From Streptomyces roseoviridis (lineage in GTDB: Bacteria; Actinomycetota; Actinomycetes; Streptomycetales; Streptomycetaceae), in contig NZ_BAAAWU010000001.1 in the NCBI RefSeq assembly GCF_039535235.1, positions 1,674,001 through 1,738,000 of the forward strand: a stretch of 64,000 nucleotides of DNA, written 5' to 3'. Positions 42,268 to 52,353 of this stretch are shown here, piece by piece. Position numbers and translations under genes: made by a program. The first letter of the stretch is position 1, and every line of letters begins with the position of its first letter. The notes below the pieces were generated by a model, which searched no databases, had not been told where the DNA came from, and worked only from the letters and a program-made list of their open reading frames with translations.

Positions 42268-42741
42268 ATGACGACATTTCCGGGTCTGCGGTCCCACGGC
42301 GGGCACCTGGGTGCGATGGCCGGCTTCGCCGGATACGTGGCCGGCTGGACGGCCCTCCGGCGCCGGATCGGGCGTCCCCGGCCCGACTCCCCCGGCCCTT
42401 GGGAGCTCGCCCTCACCGCCACCGCCACGTTCAAGCTCAGCCGGCTGATCGCCAAGGCCACGGTCACGCGGCCCGTACGCGCCCCGTTCACCGACGTGGA
42501 CGGTCCGGGCGCCCCGGCAGAACTCAACGAGTCCCCCCGCGAGGAACCCGGCCGGGAAACCCTGGGCGAGCTGATCAGCTGTCCGTTCTGCCTGAGCGTG
42601 TGGATCGTGACCACCTTCGTCGGCGCGCGCGCCGTCTGGCCGGAAGCCACCCGCACGGTGACCGGCGCCCTGACCGCTCTGACGCTCTCGGACGCGTTGC
42701 AGTTCACGCAGTCGGCCGTCGTGAGACAAGCGGAACGCTGA
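42268..42741 (+). CDS. DUF1360 membrane protein
   Basis: 157 residues. GFAGYVAGWTALRRRIG, WELALTATATFKLSRLIAK, and GELISCPFCLSVWIVTTFVG with the CxxC of the family, followed by a hydrophobic C-terminal region. DUF1360 proteins are small membrane proteins of unknown function, linked to sporulation or stress in Gram-positives. ATG at 42268. It is followed by an 11-bp perfect hairpin and is convergent with the second hemerythrin gene. Confidence 0.83.
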   Translation: MTTFPGLRSHGGHLGAMAGFAGYVAGWTALRRRIGRPRPDSPGPWELALTATATFKLSRLIAKATVTRPVRAPFTDVDGPGAPAELNESPREEPGRETLGELISCPFCLSVWIVTTFVGARAVWPEATRTVTGALTALTLSDALQFTQSAVVRQAER

Positions 42742-42748
42742 CCGGCCG

Positions 42749-42778
42749 GCGTGCGGAGGACGCCCTGCCTCCGCACGC
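42749..42778. terminator. Terminator between DUF1360 and hemerythrin genes
   Basis: GCGTGCGGAGG (42749-42759) and CCTCCGCACGC (42768-42778) form a perfect 11-bp stem with an 8-nt loop between convergent genes; probably works in both directions. Confidence 0.65.
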
Positions 42779-42859
42779 GAGCCGACCGGGTGACAGGGGA
42801 CGGCACCATGAGGGCACCGCCCTGGGGCGACTCCCGGCCCGGGGCCGGGACCGCCGCCC

Positions 42860-43453
42860 TCAGCCGTCCTTGCCCATGGCCTTGCGGACGGCGTCCTTGG
42901 TCCGGTCCATGAGTGCGGCGACCGGTCCCAGGGTCATGTTCGCGGCGGCCGACTCCACTCCCGGATGCGGTCGGGTCGGGGCCATCGCCTCGGCGGCTTT
43001 GACGGCTTTGGCCATCGCCGCCAGTTTCGTGGCGTCGGTGCTGCGGCGGATGTGGATGAACTCGTAGCGTTCTTCGGCGCGGGCGTGTTCCTGGACGTCC
43101 GTGCGCAGCTTCATGAAGCGGGGCATGAAGGTCGGGTCGTCCGTGTCGAGGTCGTCGAGGGTCGAGAGCGCCTCTTTGGCCGCGTGCTCTTCGGCCAGGC
43201 GGTCTTCGACGACCTGCTCGCCGCCCGGGAAGGCGCGCCGCGAGAAGGGGTGGACGACTTCCTCCTCGGCGGTCTCGTGGACGGCGAGCAGGCGCACCAG
43301 ACGGCGGAAGCTCTCGCGGCGCTCCTCGCCCGACGCGGCCTCCACCTCGTCGAAGAGGTTGCGGATGTCGCCGTGCTGGCGCATGAGCAGCGACACGACG
43401 TCGGTGTCGGGAGCGAGGTCGTCCCCGGCGTGCGGGGTCTGCAGCCCGGTCAT
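42860..43453 (-). CDS. Hemerythrin-domain protein
   Basis: 197 residues. VVSLLMRQHGDIRNLFDEVE, LLAVHETAEEEVVHPFSRR, LAEEHAAKEALSTLDDL and VQEHARAEERYEFIHI provide the His/Glu ligands of the four-helix di-iron fold. A C-terminal APTRPHPGVESAAANMTLGP repeats the motif seen in the protein at 38604. No membrane segment. It lies 9 bp downstream of the ferritin-like gene and is co-transcribed with it. Probably oxygen, NO or iron handling under stress. Confidence 0.87.
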   Translation of the reverse strand: MTGLQTPHAGDDLAPDTDVVSLLMRQHGDIRNLFDEVEAASGEERRESFRRLVRLLAVHETAEEEVVHPFSRRAFPGGEQVVEDRLAEEHAAKEALSTLDDLDTDDPTFMPRFMKLRTDVQEHARAEERYEFIHIRRSTDATKLAAMAKAVKAAEAMAPTRPHPGVESAAANMTLGPVAALMDRTKDAVRKAMGKDG

Positions 43454-43462
43454 GGCTTCTCC

Positions 43463-44662
43463 CTACTTCCCGCGCAGGGCGGGGTCGGGGTGCTCGCCTT
43501 CGGATTCGACGCGGTACTCGCGGCCGAACATCGCGTCGTGCTCGGTCATGACGCGCTCGCTCGGGGGCTCCTCGCCGCCGTGGATCTGCTCCTGCATCTT
43601 CTCGAACCGCTCGTGCGCTTCCCGGACGTAGCCGGCGCCCAGCGTGGTGAGATCGATCTGGGTGTCCAGGAGCTCGCGCAGGTAGGTCTTGTTGGGCTCG
43701 AAGGTGAGCACGTTCGGGAGTTCCGGGGCGAGCACCGACTCCGGGTCCCGGCCGTCGTGCCGCCGCATGAGGTCGCAGGCGATGCGCAGGTGCTCCAGCT
43801 CCATGTTCAGATGCAGCTCCCAGATCGCCTTGACCTTCGGGTCGCTCTCCTGCTCCATGAACGAGTAGTAGAGGTAGCACTCGTTGTACTCGTGGTTGAC
43901 GAGCTGTTCCCACCAGGTCTCGCCGGGGTCAACGAGCGATTCGTAGTGGGTGACGTGCTCCTCTTCGATGAGCCCGATCTCCTGGTAGAGCTGCCGGGCG
44001 ATCGGCTCCATGTAGGTGGGGCCGGTGTTCATGTAGAAGTTCATCGTCTGCTGCTCGGCCGACATGATGGTGAGCGCGTGCAGCTTCGACAGCGGGTTGG
44101 TGCCGTCCTTCGCGTAGGGGTCGCGCACGTTGTCCACCGGATCGCGGTGGTGGAACTTCGTCGGACGGCCGGGCATCACCTCGGTCAGCCCGTCGACGAT
44201 CGCCTCCGCCTTGCGGTGCTCGATCATCTCGTACAGGTTCGCGTACCGGTACAGGTGGTCGAAGTCCTCCAGCACACCGAACTCGTACGCCTGCCGCAGA
44301 TACGGGTCCGGCTCCATGCGCGCCACCCACGCCGTGAGGTCCACGGCGACCTGCTCGTACGCGATCGTCGTCTCCAGCACCGATGACACACCGGGCAGCA
44401 GCCAGTTCACGACCTTCTGCTGCTGCGCCTCGATGTAGCGCGTCTGCGCCAGCTGCCGCTTCACCTCCGGATCGACCGTGTTGCGGGCCAGCATGTGGCT
44501 GAACATGATCGCTTCGACTTCGATGCCGTTCATCGTGATGATGCGGCACCGGGTGTACGGATCGCACCGGTCGGGGTCGATCGGCTTGACGTTCAGCTCA
44601 CGCCAACTGCGCAGCTGCCGGTCCAGCGGGATCCCCCGCTGTTCGAGCGGATTGAATGTCAC
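43463..44662 (-). CDS. Ferritin-like helical protein
   Basis: 399 residues, almost all helix. RIITMNGIEVEAIMFSHMLA, FGVLEDFDHLYRYANLYEMI, LIEEEHVTHYESLVDPGETW and LHLNMELEHLRIACDLM provide repeated ExxH/E-H pairs as in ferritin-like di-iron folds. It is a large conserved bacterial hypothetical family whose role I do not know. GTG at 44662 is fixed by GAGGAG 6 nt upstream; the frame runs further but without coding character. It leads a two-gene operon with hemerythrin, so iron storage or peroxide protection is plausible. Confidence 0.78.
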   Translation of the reverse strand: MTFNPLEQRGIPLDRQLRSWRELNVKPIDPDRCDPYTRCRIITMNGIEVEAIMFSHMLARNTVDPEVKRQLAQTRYIEAQQQKVVNWLLPGVSSVLETTIAYEQVAVDLTAWVARMEPDPYLRQAYEFGVLEDFDHLYRYANLYEMIEHRKAEAIVDGLTEVMPGRPTKFHHRDPVDNVRDPYAKDGTNPLSKLHALTIMSAEQQTMNFYMNTGPTYMEPIARQLYQEIGLIEEEHVTHYESLVDPGETWWEQLVNHEYNECYLYYSFMEQESDPKVKAIWELHLNMELEHLRIACDLMRRHDGRDPESVLAPELPNVLTFEPNKTYLRELLDTQIDLTTLGAGYVREAHERFEKMQEQIHGGEEPPSERVMTEHDAMFGREYRVESEGEHPDPALRGK

Positions 44663-44928
44663 GGCGGTCTCCTCGACGCGTAACGAATGTGGCAGGCACG
44701 TGCACGTGATGCTTCTGCGATCCGCGGTCCAGGCCCGCCTGCCCGCAGACCACCTGCCCATGCTTCGCCGCCGTGGGGGGAACCGCCAGCGCCCACGCCC
44801 AGCGGGCGGCCCGTGTGCCCCGGACGACGGAACGGCAGCCCCCGGGACCGGCACGCGACGGGTCCGGCCGGCACGGTCGTTTCCGCCCGGGGACCCACGA
44901 CAGATGACCATGAATTTGTCCATGTTCT

Positions 44929-44955
44929 GCCTATTAACGCCACATTTATGGGTAG
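44929..44955 (+). promoter_or_regulatory. Sigma-B-like promoter upstream of SPW gene
   Basis: GCCTA (44929-44933), a 16-bp spacer and GGGTAG (44950-44955). The start codon follows 34 bp downstream. It lies in the 327-bp divergent gap 44663-44989, which holds no other gene. Confidence 0.55.
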
Positions 44956-44989
44956 GGGCCGGGTCACCACTCCTTCTCCGGAGGTCGTC

Positions 44990-45464
44990 ATGGCATCGAC
45001 GCACCGCGCACCCATCGAAGAACACCCCGACCTGATGGAACTCCGCGCCCGGCACGACCGGGCGGCCGCCACCCCGCGGGCCCAGATGGTCGAGGCTCTG
45101 GCCCTGATCACGGGTCTCTACCTCGCCGCGTCCCCCCTGGATCGCCGGCTTCAACGGCTTCACCACCCTCGCCGTCACGAACCTCATCGCCGGCATCGCC
45201 TACATGCTCCTCCTGGGAGGCTTGGGCAACTCCTACGAGCGGACCCACTCCATGGCCTGGGCCGCGGCCGCGATCGGCATCTGGACCTGCGTCGCGCCCT
45301 GGGTCGTCGCGGGCGATGTCGCCCGTACCCGCTCGATCACGAGCAACCTCATCACCGGCGCCGTCGCCACCCTCCTCGCCCTCGCCGCCGCCTCCGCCGC
45401 ACGCGACAAGGACAGCGGCCGCCACGGCTCCGGCACGCGCGGCGTCATGCCCGGGAACCACTGA
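44990..45464 (+). pseudogene. SPW-repeat membrane protein, frameshifted
   Basis: ATG at 44990 after GGAGGTCGTC. The first 47 codons (MASTHRAPIEEHPDLMELRA, then LALITGLYLAASP) are a normal SPW-family N terminus. At 45132-45137 a run of six C replaces the five needed to read SPWIAGFNGF. Past it, the correct frame continues one base later through TTLAVTNLIAGIAYMLLLGG and THSMAWAAAAIGIWTCVAPW to a stop at 45464. With one C removed the product would be about 157 residues with the two SPW-type membrane pairs. It is either a recent mutation, a phase-variable C tract or an assembly error. Confidence 0.8.
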
Positions 45465-45477
45465 TTCCCTCAGCGTC

Positions 45478-45497
45478 GCCCGTCCGCGCAGACGGGC
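45478..45497 (+). terminator. Hairpin after the SPW gene
   Basis: GCCCGTC-CGCGCA-GACGGGC, 13 bp after the stop. The following 45498-45953 (456 bp) holds no gene that I can support; it must contain the promoter of the alcohol dehydrogenase. Confidence 0.55.
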
Positions 45498-45953
45498 GGA
45501 GCCGCGCTGCCGCACTTCCCGTCGAGCGAGAGGAGGCGCAGGTGCCGGAGCTCCTCGGCTCCGCGAGAAGAACCGGGGGGTGACGGAGGAACAAGGCCCG
45601 GTGCCGTCTCATGGTCCGACCGCCCGGCCGGGTGGCCTCCGCTGACGGGGCGCTGCGCGAAGTGATCCCCGATACCACGGATGGGTCGCCCGGCTGGGGG
45701 AAGTCGCGCGGAGACGGCCACCGGCCGCGGACCGCGCGAGCGGGTCACACCCACGACGGAGGCAGACCGTGGCCGGTACGGCTGCTGGAGCAGCAGGGGC
45801 CGGCGTCCGTAGGCGAGGAACCGGAAGCGGTGGTCATCCGCGCCCGGCTTCGCCGAAGGGCCGGCTTCGCACGACGAACGTACGTCCCTGCCTCGCGTCG
45901 ATGAAAGCCGGGGCGCGCAGGTTCGCCCCCTCCCACCGCAGCGAGGAGACACC

Positions 45954-47138
45954 ATGAAGGCCCTGACCTGGCACGGAAAGCGCGACGTCCGCGTGGACAG
46001 CGTGCCCGACCCCGTGATCAAGGACCCGACCGACGTGATCGTGCAGGTCACGACGACCGGCTTGTGCGGTTCCGACCTGCACCTGTACGAGCTGTTCGGC
46101 CCGTTCCTCGACGTCGGCGACATCCTCGGCCACGAGCCGATGGGCGTCGTGGCCGAGGTCGGCCCCGACGTGACCCGCGTGAAGCCGGGCGACCGGGTCG
46201 TCGTCCCGTTCAACGTCTCCTGCGGCACCTGCCACACCTGCGAACAGGGCCTCCAGTCCCAGTGCGAGACGACACAGGTCCGCGAGCACGGCACCGGAGG
46301 CTCCCTCTTCGGTTACACGAAGCTGTACGGGCAGGTTCCGGGAGGGCAGGCGGAATACCTGCGGGTCCCCTTCGGGAACACCCTCCCCATCCCCGTACCG
46401 GGTGACGGCCCCGACGACCGCTTCGTCTACCTGTCCGACGTCCTTCCCACCGCCTGGCAGGCCGTCGAGTACGCCGCGATCCCTCCCGGCGGCACGGTGG
46501 CGGTCCTCGGCCTGGGCCCCATCGGGGACATGGCCGCCCGCATCGCCGCCCACCGCGGAGCCGGCCTCGTCATCGGCGTCGACCTCGTCCCCGAGCGCCT
46601 GCGGCGGGCCGCCGCCCGTGGTGTGCACACGCTCGATCTCTCCGCCTACGGCGAGAACCTCGCCGACGAGGTACGGGAACTGACCGGCGGACGCGGCCCC
46701 GACGCCGTCATCGACGCCGTCGGCATGGAAGCCCACGGTGCGCCGCTGGCGAAGGGGGCCCAGCACATGACCACCCTGCTGCCCGACGCCCTGGCCTCCA
46801 GGATGATGCAACGGTACGGCGTGGACCGTCTCTCCGCCCTCCACCTCGCCATCGAACTCGTACGGCGTGGGGGCACCATCTCGCTGTCCGGCGTCTACGG
46901 CGGCATGGCCGACCCGATGCCGCTCCTGACCATGTTCGACAAGCAGATCCAGCTCCGCATGGGGCAGGCCAACGTCTGGCGCTGGGTCGACGACCTCCTG
47001 CCCCTCCTCACCGGTGCCGACCCGCTCGGCGTGGACGACTTCGCCACCCACCGGGTCCCGCTCGCCGATGCGCCCCAGGCGTACGAGATGTTCCAGAAGA
47101 AGCAGGACGGCGCCGTCAAGGTCCTCTTCACGCCCTGA
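45954..47138 (+). CDS. Zinc-dependent alcohol dehydrogenase
   Basis: 394 residues. Catalytic zinc: TGLCGSDLHLYE and ILGHEPMGVVAEVGPDVTRV. Structural zinc: CGTCHTCEQGLQSQC. NAD-binding: GGTVAVLGLGPIGDMAARIA. The extra-long loop and DAVGMEAHG segment are those of the glutathione-independent formaldehyde dehydrogenase-like group of MDR enzymes. It oxidises an alcohol or aldehyde hydrate with NAD(P); the substrate is unknown. ATG at 45954 after GAGGAGA. Stands alone, flanked by the SPW gene and the convergent hydrolase. Confidence 0.9.
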   Translation: MKALTWHGKRDVRVDSVPDPVIKDPTDVIVQVTTTGLCGSDLHLYELFGPFLDVGDILGHEPMGVVAEVGPDVTRVKPGDRVVVPFNVSCGTCHTCEQGLQSQCETTQVREHGTGGSLFGYTKLYGQVPGGQAEYLRVPFGNTLPIPVPGDGPDDRFVYLSDVLPTAWQAVEYAAIPPGGTVAVLGLGPIGDMAARIAAHRGAGLVIGVDLVPERLRRAAARGVHTLDLSAYGENLADEVRELTGGRGPDAVIDAVGMEAHGAPLAKGAQHMTTLLPDALASRMMQRYGVDRLSALHLAIELVRRGGTISLSGVYGGMADPMPLLTMFDKQIQLRMGQANVWRWVDDLLPLLTGADPLGVDDFATHRVPLADAPQAYEMFQKKQDGAVKVLFTP

Positions 47139-47286
47139 GGGTCCGGACGCCGGCCGGGCCGGTCGATGCCGCCCCGCTCCACGCGGCCGTGCCGGGTCGA
47201 CCGCGCGCCTTCGAGGCCAGGAGCCTGGTGGAGTACGTGTCCGCGACCGGCAGGGGCGCGGAGCCACACCCGGCAGGAGCCGCACG

Positions 47287-47850
47287 TCAGGGAGCCGGTT
47301 TCCCCTCCGGTTCCCCGAAGTCGATGGCGTCCACGGGGCAGATGGTCGCCCCCATGTTGCGTTCCATCATGCGCAGTGCGGCATCGGACAGCTCGGGGTC
47401 GATGTGGGCGACCGCCTGCGGGCAGACGGTGACGTCGAGGTGCCGGATGTGCGCGTCCAGCGCCGAGTAGAGCACGCACTGCTCCGTCACCTGCCCGCAC
47501 AGGACGAGCCGCCGTGCCTGCAGCTGTGAGAGCAGATAGGCGAGGGGCGTCTCGAAGAAGGCGGAGTGGCGCGCCTTGACGACGAAGAGGGAGTCGTCGT
47601 CCGGAACGATCGGCCGCACGAGTTCGGGGTGCCGACCGGACAGCGCTTCGTCGAGGAGCTCACCGTGATGGGAGCGCCACTGCCCGAAGTTGTCGTTCAC
47701 ATAGATCACCGGCGCGCCGCCGGCCCGAGCACGCCGCAGCAGTTCCTCCACGACCGGCAGGGCCTCGCGCACCGAGGGGACGAGCCGGTCGGCGTCCGGG
47801 TGGTCGTACGTGTTCAACATGTCGATCACGACGAGCGCTGTACGCTCCAT
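47287..47850 (-). CDS. Isochorismatase-family cysteine hydrolase
   Basis: 187 residues. The Asp-Lys-Cys triad is visible in ALVVIDMLNTYDHPDA, SLFVVKARHSAFFETPL and LCGQVTEQCVLYSALDA. Members hydrolyse nicotinamide, isochorismate, carbamates or similar amides/ethers; the substrate cannot be inferred. ATG at 47850 after GAGAGGTGG. Divergent from the sigma factor-AbfB gene, with a 174-bp gap. Confidence 0.87.
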   Translation of the reverse strand: MERTALVVIDMLNTYDHPDADRLVPSVREALPVVEELLRRARAGGAPVIYVNDNFGQWRSHHGELLDEALSGRHPELVRPIVPDDDSLFVVKARHSAFFETPLAYLLSQLQARRLVLCGQVTEQCVLYSALDAHIRHLDVTVCPQAVAHIDPELSDAALRMMERNMGATICPVDAIDFGEPEGKPAP

Positions 47851-47943
47851 GGCCCGCCACCTCTCGCCCACAGACCGCTCTCCGGGCCGGCGTCCTGTCG
47901 ACCCGCGCAGGGCCCCTACCCGCGCCCGCGGCGTTGAGTCGCG

Positions 47944-47973
47944 TTGGTCGTACACCGTCACCGCGGCTAGGGT
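47944..47973 (+). promoter_or_regulatory. Likely vegetative promoter of the sigma factor gene
   Basis: TTGGTC (47944-47949), an 18-bp spacer and TAGGGT (47968-47973), about 50 bp upstream of the start codon. Confidence 0.45.
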
Positions 47974-48024
47974 GTGCCGCCGTACTCGGCGGATCGTTCC
48001 CCTGGGAAGGCGGGAAGGGGGCTC

Positions 48025-49596
48025 ATGGACACGGATCACGCCAGACTGGTCGTCGCGGTGCAGGCCGGTGACGCTCGGGCGCGCGAGGAACTGATGGCCG
48101 CCTGCCTGCCGTTGGTCTACAACATCGTCGGGCGAGCGCTGAGCGGTCATGCCGATGTGGACGACGTGGTCCAGGAGACCCTGCTGCGCGTGGTGCGTGA
48201 CCTTCCCGATCTGCGTGCCCCGGAGAGCTTCCGGTCCTGGCTGGTGTCGATCACTCTCCGGCAGATCAACGACCACTGGCGCAGGCAACACGTCTTCGCC
48301 GACCGGACCACGGTCATCGACGAGGCTCACCGGATACCGGATGCCGGTGCCGAGCCCGTGGACGTCACGATCCTGCGGTTGCACGTGTCGGACGAGCGCC
48401 GGCGGGTCGTCGAAGCCGGCCGGTGGCTCGACGCGGACCACCGGGTGCTGCTGTCGTTGTGGTGGCAGGAGTGCGCCGGTCTGCTGAGCCGGGAGGACAT
48501 CGCCGCCGCGACGGGACTCTCGGTCGCGCACGTCGGAGTGCGCCTGCAACGCATGCGCGAGCAGCTGGAACTGTGCCGGACGATCGTCGCCGCGCTCGAG
48601 GCCGACCCGCGCTGTCCGGGGGTCGGCGAGACCGTCGCCGGCTGGGACGGCCGGCCCGCATCGGTGTGGCGCAAGCGGTTGGCGCGGCACACCCGGGACT
48701 GCCCGGTCTGCACGGCGACGACGGCGGAGCGGGTGCCGGCCGAGCTGCTGCCCCTCAGCCTCACGGCGCTGGCCGTACCGGCCGGGCTCGTCGCCGCGCT
48801 GGTCGCCAAGGGCCTGCTGTCGGGTGCGGTCACCGGCACTGCCGGGTCGGCCGCGGCGTCCGTCGCCGCCGGCACGGCGGCGCAGGGAGGCGGCCTGCGC
48901 AGCGCGCTGACCGGGAAACTCCAGGCGGTGACCGCTCATCCGCTGGTGAGCCTGGCTGCCGGCGCCGTGCTCATCGCGGGGACCGCCACCTATGTGACCT
49001 GGCCGGACCCGGCGCCGCGGGGACCCGGCGTCATCGTCGCTCCGACGGCCGGCCGTCCCGCGCCGAACCCGTCGCGCACCACCGCGTCGGCCGCACCGAC
49101 CCCGGCGGGCCCCTCCCCGACGAGGGCGTCACCGGCGAGCCCGTCCGCCGCCGCGGGCACCGTCCCGCTGGGGGCACGGTCGCTCGAATCCGTGGACGCG
49201 CCGGGCCTGTTCGCCACCTACGACGGCGACTTCGCGACGCTCGGCCCGGTCTCCGCGTCCAGCAGCGCGCAGGTACGTCAGCGGGGCACGTTCACGGTGG
49301 TCGGGGGGCTGGCGGACCCACGGTGCGTCACCTTCCGCGCGGCTGACGGCCGGTACCTTCGCCACTCCTATCTACGGCTACGGCTCAGCGCCGATGACGG
49401 CAGCGCGCTCTTCCGTGAGGACGCGACCTTCTGCCCCCGCCCCGGCGCGGTCGCCGGCTCGGTGACCCTGCACGCGCACAACTACCCGGGATCGGTCCTC
49501 CGGCACCGCGACGGTGGCATCTGGCTCGACGGCTCCGACGGCACAGGGACCTTCGCCGGCCAGGCCTCCTTCGTCGTGCGCGGTGCCTGGACCTGA
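48025..49596 (+). CDS. ECF sigma factor fused to membrane anchor and AbfB domain
   Basis: 523 residues. Sigma region 2 (about 8-80) reads LPLVYNIVGRALSGHADVDD, VVQETLLRVVRDL and SFRSWLVSITLRQINDHWR. Region 4 (about 115-185) reads LLSREDIAAATGLSVAHVGV, RLQRMREQLELC. Then HTRDCPVC (His222, Cys226, Cys229) recalls the HxxxCxxC zinc site of anti-sigma factors. Hydrophobic segments lie at about 242-262 and 305-325, then a Pro/Ala/Ser/Thr linker, and a C-terminal AbfB/CBM42 domain (about 386-523) with RYLRHSYLRLRLSADDGSAL and ATFCPRPG. AbfB domains bind arabinose side chains of xylan. The protein looks like a membrane-held sigma factor that senses polysaccharide. Directly upstream of xylan-degrading genes on the same strand. 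ATG at 48025. Confidence 0.85.
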   Translation: MDTDHARLVVAVQAGDARAREELMAACLPLVYNIVGRALSGHADVDDVVQETLLRVVRDLPDLRAPESFRSWLVSITLRQINDHWRRQHVFADRTTVIDEAHRIPDAGAEPVDVTILRLHVSDERRRVVEAGRWLDADHRVLLSLWWQECAGLLSREDIAAATGLSVAHVGVRLQRMREQLELCRTIVAALEADPRCPGVGETVAGWDGRPASVWRKRLARHTRDCPVCTATTAERVPAELLPLSLTALAVPAGLVAALVAKGLLSGAVTGTAGSAAASVAAGTAAQGGGLRSALTGKLQAVTAHPLVSLAAGAVLIAGTATYVTWPDPAPRGPGVIVAPTAGRPAPNPSRTTASAAPTPAGPSPTRASPASPSAAAGTVPLGARSLESVDAPGLFATYDGDFATLGPVSASSSAQVRQRGTFTVVGGLADPRCVTFRAADGRYLRHSYLRLRLSADDGSALFREDATFCPRPGAVAGSVTLHAHNYPGSVLRHRDGGIWLDGSDGTGTFAGQASFVVRGAWT

Positions 49597-52314
<2,718 letters not shown>

Positions 52315-52353
52315 CCCGCCCGATCCACGGTTCCTCAAGGAGAAACACCCCCC

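Noticed and set aside
45498..45953. A 97-codon frame at 45611-45904
   Set aside because: Arg/Gly-rich, no ribosome site, no hydrophobic core and poor third-position bias; more likely leader or promoter DNA of the alcohol dehydrogenase.
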